Shown here one piece after another: positions 11,001 through 18,800 of a stretch of 64,000 nucleotides of DNA. Within the stretch, counting starts at the first letter, position 1. Every line of letters begins with the position of its first letter. The notes under the pieces were generated by a model, which ran no database searches, was not told the origin of the DNA, and was given only the letters and a program-made list of their open reading frames with translations. This DNA is from Azospirillum sp. (lineage in GTDB: Bacteria; Pseudomonadota; Alphaproteobacteria; Azospirillales; Azospirillaceae), in NCBI GenBank assembly GCA_027486405.1, contig JAIXPD010000029.1, positions 62,001 to 126,000 of the forward strand, in the 5' to 3' direction. A program made the translations under genes and the position numbers.

Positions 11001-12907
11001 ACCCCGCCGTCCGCCGCGCCATCGTCCAGATCCGCGCCGACCATCTGACCGCCTGGTGGGAGCCGGTGGAGGCGGGCAGCGGTGACGACAACAATGTGGT
11101 CGGTGCCCTGATGGCCCACGCCGCCGACCATCTGCCGCCCTACATGGTTCCGACCCGCTGGGCGCGCGTCACCGCGTGGCCGCGCAACGCGAACGGCAAG
11201 CTGGACCGCCAGGCCCTGCCCACCCCGACAAGTGATGACCACGCCCCGGCGGTGGGTGCCCCGGCGGTGGGCGGTGGGGAACCGCCCGCCACCCCGACCG
11301 AACAGGCGCTCGCCGCGCTGTGGCGGGAACTGCTGCCCGCCGCAGCGGTGGGACGCGACGCCGATTTCTTCGCGCTGGGTGGGCATTCGCTGCTCGCCGC
11401 CCGGCTGGTCGCCCGGCTGCGGCGGCAGGGCTGGCCCGATCTGCCGCTGCGCGCGGTGTTCGACGCGCCGACGCTGCGCGCCCTGGCCGCCCGGCTGGTC
11501 GCCACCGCCACCGACGGCACCGACCAGACCCCGCCGCTGCGCCCGGTGGCGCGGCGGGCCGCCATGCCCCTGTCCCCGGCGCAGCACCGGCTGTGGCTGG
11601 TGGACCGGCTGTCGGGCGGGGGCAGCGCCTATGTCATGGCGGCGACGTTGGACCTGACCGGCGCGCTCGACCCCGCCGCGCTCGACACCGCGCTGAACGC
11701 CGTCGTCGCCCGCCACGAGATCCTGCGCACCGCCTACCCGGAGGTGGAGGAGGAACCGGCCGCCGTCATCGCGCCCGCGCTGTCGGTTCCGCTGCCGCTC
11801 GACGATCTGTCGATCCTGCCCCCGGCGGAGCAGGCGGCCTGCGCCCGCGTGCTGGAGGAGGATCACAGCCGCACCCCGTTCGACCTGTCGGGCGGCCCGC
11901 TGCTGCGCGCCCGCCTGCTGCGGCTGGACGCGCAAACCCACCGCTTGCTGTTCGCCATGCACCACATCGTCGCCGACGGCTGGTCGGTCGGGGTGCTGTG
12001 CCGCGATCTGGCCGACGCCTACCGCGCCGCGCGGGCTGGTCAGGCCCCGGATTGGGCCGCCCTGCCGGTGCAATACGCCGATTACGCGGTGTGGCACCGC
12101 GCGTTTCTGTCGGGCGAGCGGCTGGAACGGCTGCGCGGCTTCTGGCGCGACCGCCTGTCCGGCGCGCCAACCGCGCTGGCCCTGCCCACCGACCATCCGC
12201 GCCCGGCGGTGGCCTCCACCCGTGGCGACAGCCTGCGGCGGACGCTGGCCCCCGTCCTGTTGGCGCGGGTGGAGGGCTGGGCGCGGCGGCGCAACGCCAC
12301 CCCCTTCATGGCGCTGTTCGCCGCCTTCGCGGCCCTGCTGCACGCGGAATGCGGAACGAACGATCTGCTGGTCGGCACCGACACCGCCGGGCGGCCCGAC
12401 CGCGCGCTGGAGGGGCTGATCGGCTTCTTCGTCAACGTCGTGCCGTTGCGCTCCCGGCTGGAGCCGGGCGACAGCTTCGACGCGCTGCTGGACCGCGTGC
12501 GCGCCGAGGCGCTCGACGCGTTCGAGCAGGACGCCCTGCCCTTCGACCGCATCGTCGAGGCGGTGGGCGTGCCGCGCGACCGCAGCCGCAACCCGCTGGT
12601 GCAGACGCTGTTCGTCCTGCAAAACACCCCCGGCGACCCGCTGGCCCTGCCCGACCTGCGCGTTGAGCACCGCCCGCCCGCCGAACGGTCGTCCAAGTTC
12701 GATCTGGCGCTGTTCCTGGAGCCGGAGACCGGCCCCGACGGGCCGTCGCTCGCCGCCGACTGGGTGTTCGCCGCCGCCCTGTTCGATCCACCGACGGTGG
12801 AGCGGCTGCATCGCGCCTGGGTGGCGCTGCTGGAGCGCGCCGCCGCCGACCCCACGCAACCCGTCTTTCCCGCATCCACCGCCGTTTCCCTCGGCCTGGA
12901 GACCTGA
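5081..12907 (+). CDS. NRPS, C-A(Asp)-T-C-A(Dab)-T-C
   Basis: A 2608-residue synthetase with seven domains. C1 (about 10-440) carries HHIAGD at 147-152, followed by Phe rather than Gly. A1 (about 480-980) has YTSGSTGTPKG near 618; its pocket, read by motif alignment from D664, is D-L-T-K-V-G-H-V-G-K, the aspartate code. T1 has its phosphopantetheine Ser at 1018 (GGDSI). C2 carries HHLIVDG at 1238. A2 has FTSGSTGAPKG near 1698; the pocket from D1744 is D-I-W-E-L-T-A-D-D-K, the code known for diaminobutyrate in PvdL. T2 has Ser2103 (GGHSL). C3 carries HHIVADG at 2294 and ends the protein. No epimerase or thioesterase is present. The terminal C domain must join the Dab-loaded chain to a residue carried by another protein, most simply the A-T protein encoded two genes downstream. 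Confidence 0.93.
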   Translation: MDSHLIAPTPAPLLAGEEQHALWTAWRLAPEDPGYNMSYAAELRDGTDPQRLAAASARIIAGHDALSSRYREDPGGRLVMERQPGFAPDIRVHHAPPMTEADRRAWLEREADAPLALDQGVACRVRLLVTPDAAPDRSVVSLLVVIHHIAGDFLSFEILCQQVFAAYDALSAGAEPVDPPAGVYAAWLERQRARQSGTDAVRLDAFWRNRVADLPPPPELPTAHTATAHTTTGRAGPEESELRLDPATTARARAVADRLGVGLFPLLTAVYQILLHRWSGQDAFTIGTPVSGRQGAADRAMVGCTLNALPWPVDLSGDPSVTTLARSAQRTLMELLRHRRWPLARITALAGRGGPLFHHMTTYVPVGDRATAYRHVRRNLFAHQRGAANALNLRWVDEGAELVGQWRADPARFDADTTARMQRDCRRLLDSALADPDQPLSDLIAAVAAGDGVGDAALRHAPDLDHHADGDTALALFAAAVARHPDRCAVETDGDALTYRALDAAADRLARRLRAGGVTAGDRVGLHLPRGAGLAVAMIAAWKAGAAYLCLDPALPDARLELLARDSGARAIVGHGAMPGWCGAAAWLELEQNDDDRAGDGAPLTPPACSALPAYLIYTSGSTGTPKGVVVGQGHLARYARGVLAAMDLPENAVLATLAAVTADLGYTAWFGALLSGRTLRVIAPALADDPEALARHLADQPVDALKIVPSHLAALMAVPDPVRLLPRRCLVFGGEALDGALVARIRALAPACRVLNHYGPTETTVGCLTATPSPKLATDPDAPIPVGAPLPGVRVAVLDRHGHPVPLGVAGDLVVGGSTVATGYLDRPSLTADRFVPDPWSVGGRLYRTGDRARMTADGQVVFLGRADDQVKIRGFRVELGEVDAWLRRHPCVREAVTVARPTPTGDGLRLTAFVVPVAPGTNALDLSPVRAAMAAELPDAMVPALWRTLAALPRLPNGKIDRKALPDDPPAESPAAAAPARALSDAESLLARLWAEALNRPSVGVEEDFFAIGGDSILALQIIAKARPQGLALKPKLFFQKRTIAAIAAIAASLPAKAAAAPTLAPAHAPAHADPSAPFALSGLDTDALAVLRAQHPGAEDAYPLSSLQQGLLFHSLLDPANGSYVNQLVIEADGPFDPDAWVGAWRDAVAAHPILRTAFLWDGLDRPLQRVERAAALPVAQRDWSGLSGGERETALSGLLAEDRARGFALDQAPLLRLAVIRCAPARWWLVWSRHHLIVDGWCSILLLDEVLERYRARLAGDTPTLPARRPFRDHIAWLQRQDDRASAAFWRAALDGVTGATPLPLLAPPPPGGAAIPLSRSVTLDAGETARLTATARALGVTLNTLLQGAWALTLAARSGMADVVFGVTSAGRTGEVEGDERTLGVFITTLPLRVRLPGAQGVGDWLRGIQADNAAMREHEHSDLASLQADLGVGPLFDTLLVFQNLPMLEGRRRRVGALDLRQRANVERTHYALTVEVFPGDCLSAVIDADARRIDGAALDRLAQGLRTTLLALARSPATPLSALPRMGETEARALRQWGRHAAPYDLTPDWVARVAARVAAHPTRTVARCDGASLSYGALWLRSEALARGLIASGLRPDGAVALLAPRGLDLLCLMVAVLRAGGAWIPLDPSHPPARWAQVMAQAGNALLVRDPAVPCNLSALTPDDLLARADGATLPTGPARGDQRAYVLFTSGSTGAPKGAMVTRDGMLNNMLAKIAPLGLSERDVIAQTAPACFDISVWQTLTAPLLGGVVEIIPDAVVRDPDALADRLARGGVTLFEPVPALMRALADTPGTDGQPRPLPALRWVLPTGEALTAADARAWFAAHPTVPLMNAYGPAECADDVAFHPLFTTPAAGAAIPIGRPTAGAELRVIDGTLTPVPIGTVGEIAVGGVGVGRGYLGDPRRTAAAFVPDPDGAPGSRLYRTGDLGRWSAHGVIEWAGRRDFQLKLRGFRIEAGEVEAVLERHPAVRRAIVQIRADHLTAWWEPVEAGSGDDNNVVGALMAHAADHLPPYMVPTRWARVTAWPRNANGKLDRQALPTPTSDDHAPAVGAPAVGGGEPPATPTEQALAALWRELLPAAAVGRDADFFALGGHSLLAARLVARLRRQGWPDLPLRAVFDAPTLRALAARLVATATDGTDQTPPLRPVARRAAMPLSPAQHRLWLVDRLSGGGSAYVMAATLDLTGALDPAALDTALNAVVARHEILRTAYPEVEEEPAAVIAPALSVPLPLDDLSILPPAEQAACARVLEEDHSRTPFDLSGGPLLRARLLRLDAQTHRLLFAMHHIVADGWSVGVLCRDLADAYRAARAGQAPDWAALPVQYADYAVWHRAFLSGERLERLRGFWRDRLSGAPTALALPTDHPRPAVASTRGDSLRRTLAPVLLARVEGWARRRNATPFMALFAAFAALLHAECGTNDLLVGTDTAGRPDRALEGLIGFFVNVVPLRSRLEPGDSFDALLDRVRAEALDAFEQDALPFDRIVEAVGVPRDRSRNPLVQTLFVLQNTPGDPLALPDLRVEHRPPAERSSKFDLALFLEPETGPDGPSLAADWVFAAALFDPPTVERLHRAWVALLERAAADPTQPVFPASTAVSLGLET

Positions 12908-12910
12908 CCC

Positions 12911-13978
12911 ATGGACCAGTCCCGGCGCGCTAGCGCCCCGCTTCCCTCCGCTCTGGATATCCCCGATCTGGGAGGCACCGATCTGGACGGCGCGCGCCTG
13001 TCCACCCTGACGCCGGGGGCGCTGTTCCCCGCCCGGTTGGAGCCGACCGCCCCCGGCCTGGATCCGGTGGCCTGGGCGCAGGCCCACCGCGCGGCCCTCG
13101 ACGCCCTGCTGCTGCGCCATGGCGCGATTGTGTTCCGGGGCTTCGACCTGCCCGATCCGCAGCGCTTTGAACGCTTCGCCGAAGCCCTGGAACCGACCGG
13201 CCTGTTCGGATCCTACGGCGACCTGCCGAAGAAGGAGGGCGGGCGCAACACCTACCGCTCCACCCCCTACCCGGAACGGCAGATGATCCTCTACCACAAC
13301 GAAAGCAGCCACCTGGACCGCTGGCCGCGCAAGCAGTGGTTCTTCGCCGAACAGGTGGCCCCGGTGGGCGGCTGCACCCCCATCGTCGATGGTCGCGCCA
13401 TGCTGCGCGCGCTGCCGCCCGATCTGGTGGCGGCGCTGGAGGCGCGCGGGCTGCTGTATGTCCGCACCTTCACCCCGCGTCTGGATGTGGATTGGCGCGA
13501 CTTCTTCAAGACCGACGACCGGGCGGAGGTGGCCGCGCGCTGCGCCGCCGGGGGGATCGGCCTGCGCTGGCTCGACCCCGAAACGCCGCAGACCCGCACC
13601 CGTGGCCCGGCGGTGATCCGTCACCCGCTGACCGGCGATCGCGTGTTCTTCAACCAGATGCAGTTGCACCACCCCGCCTGTCTGGACCCGGAGGTCCGCG
13701 CGGATCTGCTCGACCTGTTCGGGATCGACCGCTTCCCCCGCAACGTCCTGTTCGGCGACGGCGAGATCATCCCCGACGCCACCATGGCGGTGATTGGCGC
13801 GGCTTACGAAGCCTGCGCCGTCCGCTTCGTCTGGGAAACCGGCGACACGGTGATGGTCGACAACATGCTGACCGCCCACGCCCGCGATCCGTATGAGGGA
13901 CCGCGCCGCGTCGTCGTCGCCATGGGGGCGATGACGGACCGCCGGTCGGTCGTGCCCGCGCTGGCGGAGGTGGCCTGA
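12911..13978 (+). CDS. TauD/SyrP-like Fe(II)/2-oxoglutarate hydroxylase (predicted aspartate beta-hydroxylase 2)
   Basis: A 355-residue paralogue of the hydroxylase at 4003. The triad is H129-N-E131 (LYHNESSHL) and H323 (NMLTAHARDPY), followed by GPRRVVVAM with the likely 2-oxoglutarate Arg. It starts three bases after the NRPS stop, and its own stop overlaps the next start (TGATG), so translation is coupled on both sides. It lies directly before the A-T protein whose pocket also reads as Asp. Each hydroxylase thus precedes a protein with an Asp-activating domain, suggesting one enzyme per aspartate. The two copies differ clearly outside the core, so they may differ in stereochemistry or carrier partner. 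Confidence 0.82.
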   Translation: MDQSRRASAPLPSALDIPDLGGTDLDGARLSTLTPGALFPARLEPTAPGLDPVAWAQAHRAALDALLLRHGAIVFRGFDLPDPQRFERFAEALEPTGLFGSYGDLPKKEGGRNTYRSTPYPERQMILYHNESSHLDRWPRKQWFFAEQVAPVGGCTPIVDGRAMLRALPPDLVAALEARGLLYVRTFTPRLDVDWRDFFKTDDRAEVAARCAAGGIGLRWLDPETPQTRTRGPAVIRHPLTGDRVFFNQMQLHHPACLDPEVRADLLDLFGIDRFPRNVLFGDGEIIPDATMAVIGAAYEACAVRFVWETGDTVMVDNMLTAHARDPYEGPRRVVVAMGAMTDRRSVVPALAEVA

Positions 13979-15756
13979 TGGACGCGCCATCCATGACCGC
14001 CGCGCCGACCACCGCCCCGACCACCGTGATGGACCGCACCGTGGTGGACCGCTTGCGCGACGCCGCCGTCCGCCAGCCCGACGCCCCGGCCCTGCGCGAC
14101 GGCCCCCGCGCCTGGAGCTACGCCGCGTTGGACGCTCGGGTGGAGCGGCTGGCCCGCCACCTGCGCCGGGACGGCGTCGGCCCCGACCAGCGCGTCGCCC
14201 TGCTGCTGCCGCGCGGGGCGGAGCTGGTGATCGCCCTGCACGCGGTGATGCGGGCGGGCGGGGCCTATGTCCCCGTCGATCCCGATTGGCCGGAGGCCCG
14301 GCGCGCGGCGGTGATCGCCGCCGCCTCCCCCCGCCGCTGCCTGACCGCCGCCGACGTCACGGCGTTGCTGGACGAACCGGCACCCGACATCGCCCTGCCG
14401 CCGCCCATGGCGGGGGACGCGGCCTATGTCCTGTTCACCTCCGGCTCCACCGGTGTGCCCAAGGGGGTGGTGGTGGAGCATGGCCAATTGGCCGCCTACG
14501 CCGACGCCGTGACCGACGCGCTCGCCCTGCCGCCCGGTGGCCGCTTCGCCCTGAGTTCCACCGTGGCCGCCGATCTGGGCAACACCACCCTGTTCGGCGC
14601 GCCCGGCGTCGGCGGCTGTCTGGTGGTGGCCGACGCGGCGACGATGCAAGACGGGGCGGCCTTCGCCCGCTTCCTGCGCGACGAGGCGATCGACGTCGTC
14701 AAGATCACACCGTCCCACCTCGCGGCCCTGCTCGACACCCCGTCGCCCGCCCTGCCCGCCACGCTGATCCTAGGCGGCGAGGCCAGCGACCGACCACTGT
14801 TGGAGACGATCCGCCGGATCAACCCGGTCGCCCGCATCGTCAACCATTACGGCCCGACCGAGACCACCGTCGGCGTGATGGTGCATGTCCTGTTGCCCGA
14901 CGCCCCGCTGCCCGACCGATTGCCGCTCGACCGCGTGTTGTCCGGCAGCCGGGTGGAGCTTCTGGGGGCGGATGGCCAGCCCGTGGCCGTGGGCGACGTC
15001 GGCGAGTTGGTCGTCGCCGGGGCGCAGGTGGCGCGCGGCTATCTCGGCGCATCACCCGACGGCGGTGGTGGCTTCGCCCTTGACCCGACCACGCCCGGTG
15101 GGCGGATCTACCGCACCGGCGACCGCGCCCGGCGGCTGCCCGGCGGTGGCCTGCTGCTGCTGGGCCGGGCCGACGACCAGATGAAGATTCGCGGCTTCCG
15201 CGTCGAACCGACGGAGATCGAGGCCGCCTTGCGCGCCCTGCCCGGTGTGGCGCAAGCGGCGGTGCGGCTGTGGGGCGACGACCGGCTGGTCGGCTACGCT
15301 GTGGCCCGTTCCGGTGAGACGCTGGATCCCGCCGCGCTGCGGGCGGCCCTGCGCGACCGGCTGCCCGACGCGATGATACCGGCGGAGCTGCTGACGCTGG
15401 ACCGCCTGCCCCGGCTGGGCAACGGCAAGATCGACCGCGCCGCCCTGCCCGAACCGGCGGCCCCCACCGCATCGGTGCACGCCACCGCCAGCGGTGACAC
15501 CGATCCACTGGAACGGCTGATCGCCGACCTGATCGCCGGGTTGCTGGAGCGCGAGCGGGTCGGCCCATCCGACAATCTGTTCGACCTGGGCGGCCATTCG
15601 CTGATGGTCATCAAGCTGGTGTCGCGCCTGCGCCGCCGCCTGGGGGTGGAGGTCCCGCCCGGCCTGGTCTTTGACCACCCGACCCCCGCCGCGCTGGCCC
15701 GCGCCCTGCGCGCGGAGGAGGCGGAACCGGGCCAGCTCGACCGCGCCGCCGCCTGA
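13978..15756 (+). CDS. NRPS A-T didomain protein, predicted Asp-activating
   Basis: A 592-residue protein with an adenylation domain (about 20-500) and one carrier domain, but no condensation domain. Core motifs FTSGSTGVPKG (about 152), NHYGPTETT, YRTGD and NGKIDR are intact. The pocket read from D199 is D-L-T-K-I-G-H-V-G-K, one conservative change from the aspartate code. The phosphopantetheine Ser is at 541 (LGGHSLMV). Without its own C domain it should receive the chain from the C domain ending the upstream 2608-residue NRPS, so one functional module is split over two proteins with a hydroxylase gene between them. The start overlaps the hydroxylase stop by one base. Confidence 0.92.
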   Translation: MDAPSMTAAPTTAPTTVMDRTVVDRLRDAAVRQPDAPALRDGPRAWSYAALDARVERLARHLRRDGVGPDQRVALLLPRGAELVIALHAVMRAGGAYVPVDPDWPEARRAAVIAAASPRRCLTAADVTALLDEPAPDIALPPPMAGDAAYVLFTSGSTGVPKGVVVEHGQLAAYADAVTDALALPPGGRFALSSTVAADLGNTTLFGAPGVGGCLVVADAATMQDGAAFARFLRDEAIDVVKITPSHLAALLDTPSPALPATLILGGEASDRPLLETIRRINPVARIVNHYGPTETTVGVMVHVLLPDAPLPDRLPLDRVLSGSRVELLGADGQPVAVGDVGELVVAGAQVARGYLGASPDGGGGFALDPTTPGGRIYRTGDRARRLPGGGLLLLGRADDQMKIRGFRVEPTEIEAALRALPGVAQAAVRLWGDDRLVGYAVARSGETLDPAALRAALRDRLPDAMIPAELLTLDRLPRLGNGKIDRAALPEPAAPTASVHATASGDTDPLERLIADLIAGLLERERVGPSDNLFDLGGHSLMVIKLVSRLRRRLGVEVPPGLVFDHPTPAALARALRAEEAEPGQLDRAAA

Positions 15757-15817
15757 CGGCGGCGCGTCCGTCCCTGTCTTTCGTGCCCTGCCTTTCCCAC
15801 ACCAACGGTTCGTTGCC

Positions 15818-18800
15818 ATGCCCGACACGCTCGCCGTCCCATCCCTGCACGACATCGCGCGGGGGTTCGCCCGTCTGCCCAGCGCGCGGCGGCGGGCCTT
15901 CCTCGACGCCCTGCGGGGGCGCGGCATCGCCTTTTCCCGGCTGCCGGTCCTGCAACGCGACGACCCGACGGCCCCGGCGCTGGCCTCGCCCGCGCAACAG
16001 CGCCTGTGGGCCGCGCACCGGCTGGCCCCGGATTCCGCCGCCTATCACATGCCGGGGCTGTTCCAGCTGCGCGGGCCGTTGGACGCGGGTGCGCTCGAAG
16101 AGGCGTTGGGCGTGGTGGCGGATCGCCACGCGATTGTGCGCACCGTTTATCGGGAGGAAACGGATGGAACGCTGTGGGCAATCCCGTTGCCGCACCACCC
16201 GATCACGCTGACCCACCATGATCTCTCTGGGCTTGATCGGGCGGCCATCGAAGCGGATGCGGTGACGCTGGCCGAACGGCTCGCCGCCGCCCCCTTCGAC
16301 CTGGAACGCGCGCCACCCTGGCGCGCCGATCTGCTGCGGCTGGGGACGGAGGAGCGTTGGTTGCTCGTCACCCTGCACCACATCGCCGCCGACGGGGCCA
16401 GCGTCGGCCTGCTGATGGCGGAGCTGTCCGCCGCCTACACCGCGTTGCGCCGGGGGGAGGCACCGGACCGCAACCCGCCGCCGGTGCAGCACGCCGACGT
16501 CGCCGCCTGGACCGCCGCGTGGCTGGAGGCCGGGGAGGGCGACCGGCAGTTGGACCATTGGCGAACCAGCCTGCGCGGCGCGCCCGAGCGCCTGACCCTG
16601 CCCGACCGCCCCACCACCGGAAGCCTTGCCAGCGACGATGCGGGGGCGGAGCAGACCGACCGCCTGCCACCAAACCTGACCCGCGCCCTGCGCGCGCTGG
16701 CGATGGAGAAGGGCTGCACCCTGTTCACCCTGCTGCTGGCCGCCTACGCCCTGCTGTTGGGTCGGATGAGCGGACAGGCCGACCTGATCGTCGGCGTTCC
16801 CGTCGCCGGTCGCCGCCCGCCGGAAGCCGAACGCCTGATCGGTTGCTTCGTCAACACCCTGCCGCTGCGGTTGACGCTGGCCCCGGCGCAGCCCTTCCGC
16901 CACTGGCTGGACGCGGTGGCGCGGGTCGTCACCGACGCGCAGGACCACGCCGACACGCCGTTCGACCGCATCGTCGCGGCGCTGAAGCCGGAGCGCGGCA
17001 ACAGCCCGCTGCTGTCGGTGATGTTCGACCATCGCCCGGCCCCGCCCACCCTGACCGACCTGGATGGCGTGGCGGTGGAGCCGGTGGAACTGCCCGTCCG
17101 CACCGCGAAATTCGATCTGGCGCTGGCCGGAACCGAACAGCCCGACGGGTCGGTGCTGGTGCGGCTGGCCCACCGGGGCGACGCCGCCCCGGCGCAACGC
17201 CTGCTGCGGCGCTGGCGGGCGCTGCTCGACCGGATCGCCGCCGACCCGGACCAGCCCCTGCGCGCGCTCGACCCGCGCAGCGCCGACGAACGCGCCGCCA
17301 TCGCCCAATGGTCGCACGATCCCGCGTGGCGCGCCGACCATGGCCCCGGCGGGGAGCCGTCGCCGGTCCCGCTGCGGCTGGCGGCGTTGGCCGCCGAACG
17401 GCCCAACGCCCCCGCTGTGCTGTTCGGTGACGCGGTGGTCAGCCGGGGCGCGCTCGACCGCCAATCCAACCGGCTGGCCCATCGCCTGATCGCGCGCGGG
17501 GCGGGGCCGGAACGGCGGATCGGCGTCTGCCTGCCGCGCACGCCCGATCTGATCGTCGCCCTGCTGGCGGTGCTGAAATCCGGGGCCGCCTTCGTCCCGC
17601 TCGACCCCGCCGACCCGGTGGACCGCCGCCGCGCCATCGCCGCACGGGCGGGGGTGACGCTGCTGCTGTCCGACCAGCCGCTCGACGGGCTGGACACGCT
17701 GGACCCGACCATTGCGGATGATGAGGACGATCCGGCGCTCGACAGGCCCCCCGCCGTCACCCCGCACCCGCGCAGCCTCGCCTATGTCATCCACACCTCG
17801 GGATCCACCGGCGCGCCCAAGGGGGTGGCGGTGGAGCATGGCGCGCTTGCCATGCATTGCGCCGCCACCGCCGCCCTGTACGACATGGGGCCGGACAGCC
17901 GCGAGCTGCATTTCCTGTCCTTCACCTTCGACGGCGCGCACGAACGCTGGATGACGGCGCTGACGGCGGGCGGGGCCATCCTGCTGCGCGACGACAGCCT
18001 GTGGACGGTCGAACAGACCTATGACGCCCTGCGCCGCCACCGGCTGACCCACGCCGGGTTCCCGCCGAAATACCTGCAACAGCTCGCCGCCTGGGCCGAG
18101 GAACAAGCCGCGCTGGATCCCGACGGCGAGCGCCCGGCCCTGACGATCTGCTCCTTCGGGGGAGAAGCCATGCCGCGCGCCGGGCTGGAGCGGCTGTTCC
18201 GCAGCCTGCGCCCACGCCACGCCATCAACGGCTATGGCCCCACCGAAACCGTGGTGACGCCGCTGGTGTGGAAGGGCGACGGCTCCACCCTGCCCGATTG
18301 CCCCTATGTTCCCATCGGCCGCCCGGTGGGCGACCGCAGCGCCCACATCCTGGACGCGGATCTGGCCCCCCAACCCATCGGCGTGACCGGGGAGCTGTGG
18401 ATCGGCGGCGGCGGGCTGGCGCGCGGCTACCTGAACCGTCCGGCGGCGACGGCGGAGCGCTTCATCCCCGACCCCTTCGGCCCGCCCGGCGGGCGGCTCT
18501 ACCGCACCGGCGATCTGGCCCGCTGGCGCGACGACGGCACGGTCGAGTATCTGGGCCGCCGCGACCATCAGGTGAAGCTGCGCGGCTTCCGCATCGAACT
18601 GGGCGAAATCGAAGCGCAATTGACCGCCCTGCCCGGCGTGCGCGAGGCGGTGGTGATCGCCCACAGCGGCGAGGATGATGAAAACAGCGGCGGCGGCGTC
18701 ACCCGCCTGATCGGCTATGTTGTGCCGGAGGCCGGGCGCGCGCTGGACGGCGCCGCGCTGACGGCGGGGCTGGCCGCCACCCTGCCCGCCCACATGGTTC

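Noticed and set aside
4988..13990. A 3000-codon open frame antisense to the first NRPS
   Set aside because: It is rich in Gln, Gly, Arg and His in the way that antisense frames of high-GC genes are, shows no domain, and lies over a gene with complete NRPS motifs.
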